Shown here one piece after another: positions 33,111-43,279 of a stretch of DNA of 64,000 bases. The stretch comes from Piezodorus guildinii (taxonomy: Eukaryota > Arthropoda > Insecta > Hemiptera > Pentatomidae). Positions within the stretch are counted from its first letter, which is position 1. The number at the start of each line of letters is the position of its first letter. A model generated the notes under the pieces. The model was not told the origin of the DNA, ran no database searches, and saw only the letters and a list, made by a program, of their open reading frames with translations. Position numbers and translations under genes: made by a program. The stretch covers positions 169,653,341 through 169,717,340 of the forward strand of contig CM041293.1 in the NCBI GenBank assembly GCA_023052935.1, in the 5' to 3' direction.

Positions 33111-33570
33111 TTTCTTCATCATTATTATTTCTGAATTCCGACAGTATTGTAAATAGTTTCGATATTTTTTACGGTTTTAGGTACTTTTTAATTTTAGTAG
33201 TTAATTTTGTTGACTTTATCATTATTTTCTGTATATATTATATGAATATGTATCACATCTCTATTACTACATTTTATTAGAAAACAAATTGTAATAAATC
33301 TCAATAAATAAATAAATGAAAAAAAAAATTTCGTAAAAGTATATATACATTTTTTTTCTCTTTTTACTGCTTATGTTGTATTCATGAATCATGATGTGAA
33401 TACATCTTGGGATGACTCGACTGAAGAAACACCTTCTAAGAGATAAGTCGGGTTCGCGATATTTACAGCTTACACGACACCAAAGACAATGAAACTCAAA
33501 TCCCGTGCACGGGAATTGGCTCAAAAAAAAAAGTCCAAAACTAAATTGGTATAAAACCAAAACGATTCAC
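33111..33570. other. Intergenic sequence
   Basis: AT-rich. A minus-strand open stretch at 33,267-33,560 has no recognisable content. Confidence 0.4.
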
Positions 33571-33579
33571 CTCCTAAAA

Positions 33580-35300
33580 CTCTCAATGTCACTACAAGGC
33601 AAATATGAGCTATGAGGTCTGACTATCTCAACCGCCCCATCCTCCTCTACTACACCTCCTACTTCTTCCCTTCCATCTACATCTGCCAGTAACGAAACAG
33701 TTGCAATGAATATTTCTAAAGCGATCCCGGAGCCACAAAGGTTTACTGATTTAGAGCCTCTCCCATATTTTTTAGTAACATTGATAGCTTAATGGACAAG
33801 AAAACGCCAAATTAATCCGCACAGTGTTAGACACGTTTCTTGCGTCTTAAACCCCTCCGAAAAATAGCCTCTACCTTAATGAATGGCCAAACTTAGACCA
33901 CACCAAGTCCTATTGTTTTCATCAGGCCAGGTGCGTCTAATATACCGGTCTGCACTCATCTGACAGCTGTCCATAATCACCTATTGAGCCAGATAAATGT
34001 GCTCTTTGTGGTGAGGCACAGCCTGCGAGCTGGAAAGGTTGTGTGATTTAAAAAAATCTTTTTAAGCAGAGACCTCACAACGTAAAACAAAAAAGCATGG
34101 AGCAGAAGATAATCGCGCAAGTTCCTTTAAACGATTCAAAAAGTTTTCCAGAGCTTCAGCAACGTCAAGCAGATAATGCTCACCAGCCTTCTACCTCAAC
34201 AAATAAAATTATAAGTCCTCAAACCTCCAAGACATCTTTCATCCCAAAGAATCTACATATCCGTCGTCAGTCGCCTCCGACCTCTTAATCCAAAAACCAG
34301 AGCTCCCAACCGCAACCAAGTCAATCAATTACCTCCTACATCTCTTGTGGGTCAAGTTATCACCAGAGCAACCTCATCAAGACCCGTCCTGTCCTAATGT
34401 CCCGCAAAAACCAAATCCTCCTCCCCTATTATCAACGAATGTTGTTTCTCGTACCCCACAACGATCCCTGACCGAAAACATCACTAATTCCCAAACGAAT
34501 GATAATCATGAAGCCTCTGATACGCAGCCCTTCACTAATCCTAATTCACCTGAAATACACTCCATCTTGAATTCCTTCTCTTACAACTTTCAAGAAACCT
34601 ATACCTATACTATAGATAATACCTCTTATTATCTTACTCACTCGAATCCTTTCTGAAATCCCATTTAATACCCCACGATGAATGCAAAGACCCTAGCTAT
34701 CTTCTTGTGGAACGCTAAAGGCCTACATAAACTGGTTCTGTTGTCCTTATTCATAAATCCTATCTTTGAACGAGTGAACTGGGACGTATTTCAAACAGAC
34801 TTGGAAACCAAACTGGACTTAACTATTCTATTAAAGACTAAAATAGATGTTAACTGTGGCGTATAAAAACTTACAGACTCGATACGTATCAGTATTTTCT
34901 ATAAGACTACAACCATCAACACCTACATCAACAACCCACAACAAACAAACCTTCCACAGCACATTCGTATCTTATTAAGGAAAAAACGTAAAGCAAGATC
35001 GAAGTTGCATAGGACTAGATATCCAGGAGATAAAACATATTATACCGAACTGATTAACCAACTAAAATCAGAAATTCAAAACTTAGCGAGTATGACTAAA
35101 AAACCTCAATAATACCGACTAATCACTATGGACTAATACTAAGGAATTAATAAACTTCGAAGATTTTAATCACCCTCTCCTTAAAAAATCTCCATCCTGG
35201 ACTAGGACCGAAGAAGAGAATCTTTTTAGCCCTGACGATGACCCACAATGGGGGTCGAAACGTTGGTAAAAACTAATCTTTTTAAACTACTCAATTGTTT
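33580..35300 (+). pseudogene. Old Jockey-like LINE relic (ORF1 and part of ORF2)
   Basis: ORF1 zinc-knuckle remnants (HTKSYCFHQARCV, CALCGEAQPASWKGC) at 33,900-34,050 are followed by a Pro/Gln/Ser-rich tail with open patches at 34,097-34,288 and 34,345-34,656. ORF2 begins at 34,678 (MNAKTLAIFLWNAKGLHKL) but lacks most of the endonuclease. A later patch at 34,975-35,100 (RILLRKKRKARSKLHRTRYP) matches LINE-D. It ends with DDDPQWGSKRW near 35,240. Confidence 0.8.
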
Positions 35301-36730
35301 CATTCACCGACCGCCACTTGGACTAATACCTTTTAGTAATTCACAACGGTCGACTAATTATATCCACTACAATTTTTACAAAGCTGTAAAGTTTCTTTGG
35401 ACCCAAGAGCATTTCGGGATACCATTAAAGGAGCCAGCAGAAAAAGGAGTTAAGAAGCTACTCTTATGAATATTCTACCTCTACAGTGTGAAGCCAACAA
35501 TATTTAAGGTTTTGAGTCCTAAATAACTGGGAGTCTATTTGGGCTAAAATTTCTCTTAATTACGAATAAAGAAATGTAACAAAAACTACTGAATAAGTGT
35601 TATCAGAGAAAACCAAAGATAAGAAGAGGTTGTGACTATTATAAGGTTTGCCATAAATAAGTGATCATACTGCATTAAAGTTAGAATAAAATAGAACACC
35701 ATGAAGTAGAACAGCCGCTCTAGAAGAATCAATGGCTTGTTAAATAATTTTTATAATAATGAGGAGTCAGTCTGTTAAAAAATGTTTTAATTCTTCCAAC
35801 GTTTTAGCTGAAACTAAGGATTACTAATCAGGCTAGCATTGAGCTATGCCAGGCATAAACTGAGTACATCGTCATGCATCCTGAATATAGTGGGAGAGAA
35901 AGAGAAAACTGATTATCTCCACCTGTGATTTACGAATTAGGTGATATTTTATAATAAACTTTATTGAATATTTTATAATTTAGATGGAGTTGGTCGAACT
36001 GGAATTTAAAAACCCGTTTTGCATCCTTCATTAGGCAAGGTAGAAAAAAAACTTAAAATTTTAAATTACTTTTTAATAAACAGTTTACAATTAAAAAATA
36101 CAGATAAAAAAATACATTATATATACGTACAAGTAATGAATATATCGTTATTTACATTTTGGTACCTAATATTAAATAAATAAATTGACTAATGTCTAAA
36201 CTTAAATCTAGTTAAGTCTAGAACGAAAATATATTAATTGTTTGAGGACTAAGTTGGCTTGAAATATTGTCTTTGATTGAGGACTGAGTTGCCGTTTCTT
36301 TGATTCAGCTGCTTCTAATCGCGCCATAATACTTGTTGGCGGAAGAAACCCCTGGATCCTGCACCAAGTCCTCCTGTAACAATTGATATTTAAAATATAG
36401 CTACGTTCCATCTCAGTTACAACTTAAATATTTATATAAAAACAAATTATACAATGGTCATCATTAATAAGAAATTTCACATTAAAAAATACTATTTTCG
36501 TTAAATTAATCTGCTAATGTTTTTATTATACATTGGTTAATTTCTGTAACTGAATATTCTTTAAATAACCTTAGCTCAAATTTCTGACAAAATCTTTTAA
36601 GAGAACTGAGTTTGGTAAATTAACGAATGCTGTATAAAAGATATTTTCTTCTAGCTGAGCTTTCGAAATGTGTTTATAAAGACATAACTATATAGTCGTT
36701 GACAAACATTGATAGAACTTTCAATAATGC

Positions 36731-36731
<1 letters not shown>
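35301..36731. other. Intergenic sequence
   Basis: AT-rich, no supported gene apart from a weak exon candidate at 36,208-36,379. Confidence 0.4.
36208..36379 (-). other. Weak candidate terminal exon (unrecognised)
   Basis: The minus strand has an acceptor-like TATCAATTGTTACAG, then about 55 open codons (RTWCRIQGFLPPTSIMARLE, and on to VLKQLIYFRSRLN) to a TAG at 36,208. Composition is less AT-rich than its surroundings. No upstream partner found. Confidence 0.2.

Positions 36732-36770
<39 letters not shown>
36732..36770. repeat. TA microsatellite, left flank of gypsy-2
   Basis: TA repeats run into the left LTR. With the TA repeats at 42,114 they show that gypsy-2 integrated into a TA tract. 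Confidence 0.95.
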
Positions 36771-36771
<1 letters not shown>

Positions 36772-36950
36772 CTTATGTGTTGTCCGAAAGATAAACTAAA
36801 AAAAAGGAATAAAGGGGCATAAACAACACGCTTGATGGCTATTCAAACACTGCCTTTATTGGTCTTTTAATCCTCTATATATACATTTCTAATGTTTACA
36901 AGAGGTGGTTTGGAATTAAGGCTGATATACTACCTTATCAGTCCTTAACT
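36771..36950 (-). repeat. Gypsy-2 3' LTR, 180 bp
   Basis: Identical by eye to 41,934-42,113. It contains TTTATTGGTC-type and TATATATACA motifs and carries AATAAAGG on the opposite strand. Confidence 0.95.
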
Positions 36951-37206
36951 CCCCCCCACCAGTTTACGAACAATCCTCGTAAACTACATCAGCAATACAA
37001 AAAAAACAAACAAACAAAACAGCAAAATACAAATTGCATAAGATGACACAAAAGCAAAAGAAACTAAGTCGACATAATAGAAATAAATACAAAAAAAACT
37101 CCTGAAACACAACAGAAAGGAAAAATAAAAAATAAACACTGTGAATAAACTGAACAGAAACACTGTCAAAGAACAACACTGGGCCAAAGCCGAGGACACT
37201 CCAAGG
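36951..37206 (-). other. Gypsy-2 3' region between pol and LTR
   Basis: A-rich on the + strand. Hydrophobic minus-strand open stretches (36,964-37,199) are low-complexity T-rich translations, not an envelope gene. The polypurine tract abuts the LTR. Confidence 0.7.
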
Positions 37207-40200
37207 CTAGGATGCGTCCATGGGCGGGAGTTTTAATTGTTCCAAATGAACCGTTCGCCGCTTCCGGGGCTCGCGCAAGCTCTCAATGGTTACCAGGTTA
37301 TGCTCACGAATGACGACAACGCGGAATGGGCCTTCATAACGCCGGAGTTCTTTCCCCCTATTAGTCCCCACACGCCGGTATACCACTGTTCCAATTTTGA
37401 CGGGCCCCATCAGATCCCGGACACCGAGATTATGACGCGCCACTCTGCGACACTTTTCCCGCTCAATCCGACCACGGACTGTGACCCATAACTTCTTAAG
37501 AGCAAGGCAATTGCTCACGACGGCACCATCACCAGCCCCCGCACCGCGAGAATCCCGCCGGCGGCCTTGCAAACCAAAAAGGACTTCGAAAGGGGTAAAT
37601 TCCGTCACAGAGTGAACGGAGTGGTTATAGGCTACGACCGCTCGTTCCATAGCCACGTCCGGCTCCAATCCCTTTTCTAATTGAAACACCCGCAGGTGAT
37701 CACTCAGGGTACTGTGGAGGCGCTCGATACCACCGCGACTTTTCGGATGACCCGGGGTGTTAAGATGCCACGTGACACCCAAAAGCTTCATTTCCTCCCG
37801 GACACGAGCGTTATCAAATTCGCGGCCACTGTCCGATGAGATCCGGTCGGGGACGCCATAAAACTGGAACCAGATCCAAAGGGCCCGTAAAACCGCCTCC
37901 GCTGTACGCTCCTGAACGGGATACGCCAACGCCACCTTGCTAAACAGATCCAAAATCGTGACCCATTTATAACCCTTCCAGGTAAAAGAATCGATTTGGA
38001 GATCGACGAGGGGCGCATCGGCAGTCGGGGTTTCCTCCTGTACCGCGCGGGGCGGATGGCGATCATATTTAGTGCGAAGACACACGTCACATTTCCCGAT
38101 GGTGTCCTGGATAGTGCGCTTCATCCCCCGCCAATAATAACGTCGCCGCAATGCACGTAACGTTTCGGTCAGACCCCGGTGGTTCGTTTTGCCCTGATGA
38201 TACGCGAGCGTCACCTCCCGCTGCCGTTCCGCGTCACGGATAGTCTCAACTAACAGGGAACAGCGGACAAACGACCGGTCAACCCCGATTCGCTCCGCCC
38301 GCCACAACCGTTGGATACGCTCCCATACCACGGCGTTCCCGACATACAAGTGATGGGTCCTACCAGGTTTTGACGCGTCCGCCAACGCCCGACAGATCTG
38401 GTCCTCCCCAACGGTGGGCTGCGACCAGACAGTGACCACCGAACAACCCTCAAAACGCTGGAAATCTATCTTAAGGAGTCCAGACGTCCTTGTCTTCCAT
38501 ATAATTTGGTGACGCTTGTCGTTCACAATCTCATCAAGCTCCTCCATATCCACAGGGCGACCCTCAGAAGAGTGTTCGTCTCCCGATGTCAGGGCCCCAC
38601 CCGAACCATCCGACGCGGTAGGCGGGAGATCCTCCCCAGGAGTCCACTCCCTCAGAAATTGGCGCACATCCCGAGAAGACTCGCCACGCTCCTCCACTGC
38701 ATTCACCATAACCGCTCGCGAAAGCCAATCCGCGACAACATTGTCCTTTCCGGGTTTGTAAACAATGTCCATGTTGTACTGCCCAAGGAGCTCTTTCCAG
38801 CGCGTAACCCTTGCGGACGACTCTTTTAGCTTCCCCACCCATTGAAGAGGACGATGGTCGGTATGGACCCGGAACCGCCTCCCGAAGACGTACGGCCGGA
38901 AATGGTCGACGGCCCAAACAATTCCCAGGAGTTCCCGCTCCAGGGCGCTATAACGGGACTCCGCATCCGTAAGGCGCCTACTGGCGTATGCAACCGGACG
39001 CTCCCCCCGGTCACTGTCCTGAGATAGCACGGCCCCGAGAGCGTAGTCACTGGCATCCGTCGTGATAGTAAACGGCCGGTCGAAGTCAGGAAACGCCAGC
39101 ACCGGATCCCGCTGTAAATGGTCAATGCACCTGCGGACCTTGTCCGCGATATCCGGGGTCATCACGATCTTACAACCTTTGCGGAGCAAATTATTAAGGG
39201 GCACAAGATATTCAGCCATTGCTGGTACAAACCGGCGATAATAATTTAAAGCACCCATCAACCGCCGTATTCCCTTAACCTCGGTTGGGATGGCCATACG
39301 CTGTAAGGCCGCCACTTTCTGAGCATCTGGCTTCACGCCCTCCGCGGAAATCGTATGGCCCAAAAAGCTAATTTCCCGACGACCCAGGGTTGACTTTTCA
39401 GGAGAAAGGCGGAGACCAAATTCTCGCATGCGATGAAACACAGCCCTGAGATGCCCAACGTGGTCCTGTTCCGTCCTACTAAAGACCAGGAGATCATCCA
39501 TATAAACCTGGCACACGGATTCGTCCAGACCCCGAAGGAATTCATCCATCAACCGCTGGAAGGTGATGGGAGCATTTTTCAAGCCAAAGGGCATCCGGGT
39601 AAATTCATAATGGCCCCTCTCGAAGGTAAACGCGGTCTTGTGACGGTCCCGAGGATGCATCCCGATCTGATGATACCCCGCCTTTAAATCCAATGTGCTA
39701 AAAATTCTCGCACCACTTAACCTGTCTAAAATATCATCGAATCGCGGTAGGGGGTATTTCTCATCGACAGTATTCTCGTTTAACTTGCGGTAATCGATTA
39801 CGACCCGATATTTTTCCTTCGTGTCTCCGGGTGCACTCTTCTTCTTGACGGCCCACAACGGACTATTATAGGGAGACGTACTGTCCACGATAATGCCCTG
39901 TCGACGTAAATCGTCCAGCTCCTCCCGGATATGTCTCCGAAGAGCCTGAGGGTACCGTCTTTCTTTCACGTAAACGACTCTATCCTGCTTCAGCGGAATT
40001 TCGTGCATTGTCTTCCCCGTAGTCCCAAGGACATCGCCCTCTTTAAAGAATATATCCCCGAATTCCTCGAGGATAGCCGCCTTCCAATCCTCGACCTGAT
40101 TCAGGGCCCCGATTCGCGTTGAACCGTCCCCAACCAAGCGAATACACGCATATCGTCTCCCTCCAATTCTGATGTCCCATTGGCCATCCTTATTCCTGAT

Positions 40201-40566
40201 CCGCGCTCCGATCATCCCTAATAGATCATTCCCTATGATCACACTATACTCCCTTGGCATTCGACTTACAATGTGAACGGATAAATTGCCACCCTTCTCT
40301 CCCCAAGTACTTAAACTCATCTCGGATTCTCCCTCCACGCTACAGGGCCCCCCTAGGGTAATTAGATGGCATTTGCATACCTGCACCTGGAGTGCCCTCT
40401 CTCGGCCGTTCCATCTCTCTAGCGCCTCCCTGCATGCGATGGTGCTCGAGCTCCCGGTGTCCACCAGGCATGCGACTCCCTCTACGCTGATGATAGGCAG
40501 ACCGCCGCTCTCTCCTCTCGCGTGGTAGCTCACCAACGTGCGGTTGCCACTCTGCTGATACCCACC
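37207..40566 (-). CDS. Gypsy-2 pol: protease, RT, RNase H, integrase (intact)
   Basis: One uninterrupted frame of about 1,119 codons. Protease CLVDTGSSST is near residue 30. The RT has YRVVIDYRKLNENTVDEKYP near 243, TRMPFGLKNAP near 313 and catalytic YMDD near 345. RNase H ITTDASDYALGAVL is near 490, the integrase zinc finger (HQGKTNHRG...CDVCLRTK) at about 779-815, and the integrase core Asp (LQIDSFTWKG) near 845, Asp (SDSGREFD) near 899 and Glu (GGIERLHS) near 937. The frame is the same as gag and starts directly after the single gag TGA, so expression may need stop-codon readthrough. No damage seen. Confidence 0.95.
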   Translation of the reverse strand, partial: GGYQQSGNRTLVSYHARGESGGLPIISVEGVACLVDTGSSSTIACREALERWNGRERALQVQVCKCHLITLGGPCSVEGESEMSLSTWGEKGGNLSVHIVSRMPREYSVIIGNDLLGMIGARIRNKDGQWDIRIGGRRYACIRLVGDGSTRIGALNQVEDWKAAILEEFGDIFFKEGDVLGTTGKTMHEIPLKQDRVVYVKERRYPQALRRHIREELDDLRRQGIIVDSTSPYNSPLWAVKKKSAPGDTKEKYRVVIDYRKLNENTVDEKYPLPRFDDILDRLSGARIFSTLDLKAGYHQIGMHPRDRHKTAFTFERGHYEFTRMPFGLKNAPITFQRLMDEFLRGLDESVCQVYMDDLLVFSRTEQDHVGHLRAVFHRMREFGLRLSPEKSTLGRREISFLGHTISAEGVKPDAQKVAALQRMAIPTEVKGIRRLMGALNYYRRFVPAMAEYLVPLNNLLRKGCKIVMTPDIADKVRRCIDHLQRDPVLAFPDFDRPFTITTDASDYALGAVLSQDSDRGERPVAYASRRLTDAESRYSALERELLGIVWAVDHFRPYVFGRRFRVHTDHRPLQWVGKLKESSARVTRWKELLGQYNMDIVYKPGKDNVVADWLSRAVMVNAVEERGESSRDVRQFLREWTPGEDLPPTASDGSGGALTSGDEHSSEGRPVDMEELDEIVNDKRHQIIWKTRTSGLLKIDFQRFEGCSVVTVWSQPTVGEDQICRALADASKPGRTHHLYVGNAVVWERIQRLWRAERIGVDRSFVRCSLLVETIRDAERQREVTLAYHQGKTNHRGLTETLRALRRRYYWRGMKRTIQDTIGKCDVCLRTKYDRHPPRAVQEETPTADAPLVDLQIDSFTWKGYKWVTILDLFSKVALAYPVQERTAEAVLRALWIWFQFYGVPDRISSDSGREFDNARVREEMKLLGVTWHLNTPGHPKSRGGIERLHSTLSDHLRVFQLEKGLEPDVAMERAVVAYNHSVHSVTEFTPFEVLFGLQGRRRDSRGAGAGDGAVVSNCLALKKLWVTVRGRIEREKCRRVARHNLGVRDLMGPVKIGTVVYRRVGTNRGKELRRYEGPFRVVVIREHNLVTIESLREPRKRRTVHLEQLKLPPMDAS

Positions 40567-41820
40567 TCAAATTTCCTCACGCGATGACTGAGCTGCCGCT
40601 TCCGGTCGCCTCCATACACTCCTCCTGCTCCTATGTCCACCTCCTCGAGCGGGAACGTCCGCCTCAGTCTCCGTTTCTGCGGACTCGGACCCTCCAGATG
40701 ATTCGGTTGCTGATGTCATATGCCTCCTCTGGAACCGTCCTGGTCGTATTCTCTGAGCATTTACTTCCATGGGTTCCGGCTGGTTCACATCACGCCGCCG
40801 GTACATATAGGGGCAATTCCTTGCCATATGTCCTTCTACTCCGCACTCAAAGCACCTAGTGCGAGGACATTGAGCTACCAGATGCCCAAGCTTGCCACAA
40901 CCATGGCACTTGCGGTCTTCCCGCCGCCCACTGCTTCTTGGCTTTGCTGGCCGTCGATCACCTTGCGGAGGCCTCTCTCTTCTATTCTCCCGAAAATCTC
41001 TTCTTTTCCAAGCAGGAGGGGTCCTGGGCTGATTGTACGAGACCCGTGTCCAACCGTGCTCCTCCGTCTCCATTCTAGATTCTTCCTCTCGGGCACTGGC
41101 GTCCATCAGTTCTTGAGCGCATTCGATGAACGGCCGCTCCCTCTGAAACCCTTCTCTTTTCCCGGTTTCCTTCGCCAGCTGCACCTTTAGAATGATTGCC
41201 AAGAAGTCCATCCTAAAGTGAACCTCCTCAACACTTGCGGTCTCTCTCATCTTCTCCGTTATTCGGTTAAACTTCGTAAGAAGTTCTCCCGCATACTGAC
41301 CATTAGACTGCCGCGGCTTCTTAGTTTCCCTTATCAGGTGGAACACATCTTCTTCGGGGGCCCATCTTCCCCCTCCGTAGGCCTTCTTTAGTCGCTCCTT
41401 CACGACGCTCCAGGGTGTCTCCTCATCTGCTTGAATATGGTTCAGAATGCTCCTCTTCACCCTGCAAACCACTGCAGCCCTTAACGCTTCGGCATCCTCC
41501 CCGTCTAACAGGTTTTCGGACAACTTTGAATGGATTCTCACCATCAAGCGATCGCCTCCTTTTAGAAAGTGGTTGAGCTCACCGATCTCCCCAGAGAATC
41601 TATCAAGGTCGGATGTAGCCTTTCTCAACTCCTGAGCTATCGCCGTTTGGATCTTCACCCACTCCAGCGTCGTTCTATGCGCCTGCGCCAGTGAAACTTC
41701 CGGTAGTGGCGGTAACTCAACTGCCGCCGCTGCTGCCTGCTGTGGCGCAGCCGGTGGGACGTTCAGAACGGCTGGCCTCAAAACCACGTTTTCTGCCATG
41801 TTATCGGTTTTTACTGGCAA
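40567..41820 (-). CDS. Gypsy-2 gag, 417 aa (intact)
   Basis: ATG at 41,820. The N-terminus is Ala/Pro-rich. The middle is a retrotransposon capsid-type region with LMVRIHSKLSENLLDGEDAE and LLTKFNRITEKM. An arginine-rich linker precedes two zinc knuckles near 303-335, CHGCGKLGHLVAQC and CFECGVEGHMARNC, followed by a basic tail. It forms the particle and packages RNA. It ends with ATT TGA GGT, and the same frame continues into pol. Confidence 0.94.
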   Translation of the reverse strand: MPVKTDNMAENVVLRPAVLNVPPAAPQQAAAAAVELPPLPEVSLAQAHRTTLEWVKIQTAIAQELRKATSDLDRFSGEIGELNHFLKGGDRLMVRIHSKLSENLLDGEDAEALRAAVVCRVKRSILNHIQADEETPWSVVKERLKKAYGGGRWAPEEDVFHLIRETKKPRQSNGQYAGELLTKFNRITEKMRETASVEEVHFRMDFLAIILKVQLAKETGKREGFQRERPFIECAQELMDASAREEESRMETEEHGWTRVSYNQPRTPPAWKRRDFRENRRERPPQGDRRPAKPRSSGRREDRKCHGCGKLGHLVAQCPRTRCFECGVEGHMARNCPYMYRRRDVNQPEPMEVNAQRIRPGRFQRRHMTSATESSGGSESAETETEADVPARGGGHRSRRSVWRRPEAAAQSSREEI

Positions 41821-41916
41821 GAGATTAAAATAAAAAAATAAAAAAAAATAAACTCACGTACTCTGAGAAGTAGGCAAGTACAAAAAAAAATTACGTAGTC
41901 TGAACTTATCTAAAGG

Positions 41917-41934
41917 TCCCGGGTTTCGGCACCA
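41917..41934 (-). other. Gypsy-2 primer-binding site, tRNA-Phe type
   Basis: TGGTGCCGAAACCCGGGA on the minus strand, directly after the 5' LTR. It is complementary to the 3' end of eukaryotic tRNA-Phe (acceptor stem starting GCCGAAA, T-arm CCCGGGTTTCGGCA plus CCA), as recalled from known animal tRNA-Phe sequences. Confidence 0.8.
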
Positions 41935-42111
41935 CTTATGTGTTGTCCGAAAGATAAACTAAAAAAAAGGAATAAAGGGGCATAAACAACACGCTTGATG
42001 GCTATTCAAACACTGCCTTTATTGGTCTTTTAATCCTCTATATATACATTTCTAATGTTTACAAGAGGTGGTTTGGAATTAAGGCTGATATACTACCTTA
42101 TCAGTCCTTAA

Positions 42112-42113
<2 letters not shown>
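41934..42113 (-). repeat. Gypsy-2 5' LTR, 180 bp
   Basis: Identical by eye to 36,771-36,950. The promoter and polyadenylation signals of the element are expected here. Confidence 0.95.
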
Positions 42114-42145
<32 letters not shown>

Positions 42146-42223
42146 GATTATATATATATATATTAGGATTATATATATATATATATATATATTAGGATTA
42201 TATATATATATATATATATTAGG

Positions 42224-42265
<42 letters not shown>

Positions 42266-42285
42266 AGGATTATATATATATTAGG

Positions 42286-42338
<53 letters not shown>
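42114..42338. repeat. Compound microsatellite, TA runs with TTAGGAT insertions
   Basis: TA tracts broken by about six TTAGGAT units. It lies just 3' of the terminal exon at 42,447 in gene orientation. Confidence 0.95.
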
Positions 42339-42343
<5 letters not shown>

Positions 42344-42446
42344 TATATAGAATATCAAATAATATTTAATTAATGACAGAACATGAGCTGATAATCACCT
42401 CTCCTGATGAGATGCGGTGCTAGATCACTCTTATTCACTTATTCTT

Positions 42447-42665
42447 CTAGCTTTTGTTGTTGTTTTCTTCGACTATCCACGGGTACTGATTTCGCGTCGT
42501 CCATGTTGATTCCCAGGGGGTCCAGCCAGCTCTGCGCCCCACTGGGGCAGGAATCTTTTCCATGCCCTTCGGGCAGTAATATCTTGAATAGTCGATCACC
42601 TGCTTGCTGCTTTTAGGTCTATTTGCACCAGGAGCCTTGTTAATATTTTTCTTCAAATTTATTTT
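42447..42665 (-). CDS. Terminal exon, probably the 3' end of microexon gene copy 2
   Basis: A strong acceptor on the minus strand (CAATGTTTTTTGTTCTAG, ending 42,666) is followed by 72 codons to TAG at 42,447. The reading begins KINLKKNINKAPGANRPK, includes YSRYYCPKGMEKIPAPVGRR and ends RNQYPWIVEENNNKS. It is in phase 0, the phase in which every microexon donor ends, on the same strand and next in line after 47,130. A possible ATTAAA signal lies at 42,365-42,370. Composition is coding-like. I do not recognise the product. The link to the array is inference. It could also be the end of another gene interrupted by the LINE at 43.3 kb. Confidence 0.5.
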   Translation of the reverse strand, partial: KINLKKNINKAPGANRPKSSKQVIDYSRYYCPKGMEKIPAPVGRRAGWTPWESTWTTRNQYPWIVEENNNKS

Positions 42666-43270
42666 CTAGAACAAAAAACATTGAAGTTGAGATTGAGATT
42701 TATCAAATACAATAGAGTTTTAGGAATATAAGTAATGAAATTCATTAATTATTTAGAAAAGAGCAAATGGGTACATACGAAATAAATGCAGATTGAATAT
42801 CACGCAGGTACAAGAAATAACTGTCTCAATTTCTCTATATTTACAGGCTATCAGTTGTGTCAATACCTTCACGGTTTATCTACTGTATTCTATTATTTCG
42901 TTCATGTAATATAACTCAGACATATTTTGGAAAACAAATACATAATATATTTTTAGTTTTACACATAAAAGAAAAAGGTATCACGTACATTTTTTTTAGA
43001 ATTGTATTTTAAAACATTTTAAGAACAATTAGAATAACATGGATATTTTTTTCTCGATAAAAAAATGTAAGGTGTTCTGTATTCCGGAAATTTTATTCAT
43101 ATCATTTGAATGAAAATCGAAAGAAAAAAAAAAAAAAAGGAAATTGTAACGCAGTCTATTCTGAATTTTTTGTTTTATTATTTTCAATTATAAAACTTTG
43201 TTATCAACTAAAAGTTTCATGATGCGTTAAACCCGAAGAGCGAATAAAAGTGATTTATCTTTACCTTACC
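42666..43270. other. AT-rich sequence, probably intron
   Basis: No supported gene or exon. Confidence 0.4.
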
Positions 43271-43279
43271 AATGTCTAA

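Larger units (their letters stand above)
36771..42113 (-). mobile_element. Gypsy-2: apparently intact Ty3/gypsy LTR retrotransposon
   Basis: Two 180-bp LTRs that I cannot tell apart by eye flank about 5 kb. In minus-strand order: tRNA-Phe-type primer site, gag, pol, about 250 bp without an env-like ORF, a G-rich polypurine tract (GGTGGGGGGG at 36,951-36,960) and the 3' LTR. LTR ends are AGTTAAGG...ATAAGT. Insertion in TA repeats fits the alternating purine-pyrimidine preference known for gypsy. GC content is clearly higher than in the surrounding DNA. Confidence 0.95.

Noticed and set aside
33267..33560. 97-codon minus-strand open stretch as a gene
   Set aside because: Half of it is low-complexity Phe/Tyr/Lys. 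Near 33,470 a cysteine-rich patch looked interesting, but it matches no family I know and has no neighbours.
35225..35280. GACGATGACCC...GGGTCGAAACGTT patch as a SINE or tRNA-like promoter
   Set aside because: It reads in frame as the end of the LINE relic (DDDPQWGSKRW), and no A and B boxes at tRNA spacing were found.
36964..37199. Hydrophobic open stretches as an envelope gene of gypsy-2
   Set aside because: They translate T-rich low-complexity sequence between pol and the LTR, are only about 70 codons long, and have no signal or fusion features.
37237..41635. Many + strand open stretches across gypsy-2
   Set aside because: They are antisense shadows of the GC-rich gag and pol frames on the minus strand.
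42114..42338. TTAGG motifs as a telomere or interstitial telomeric array
   Set aside because: The motif occurs singly inside TA runs and never as tandem TTAGG repeats.
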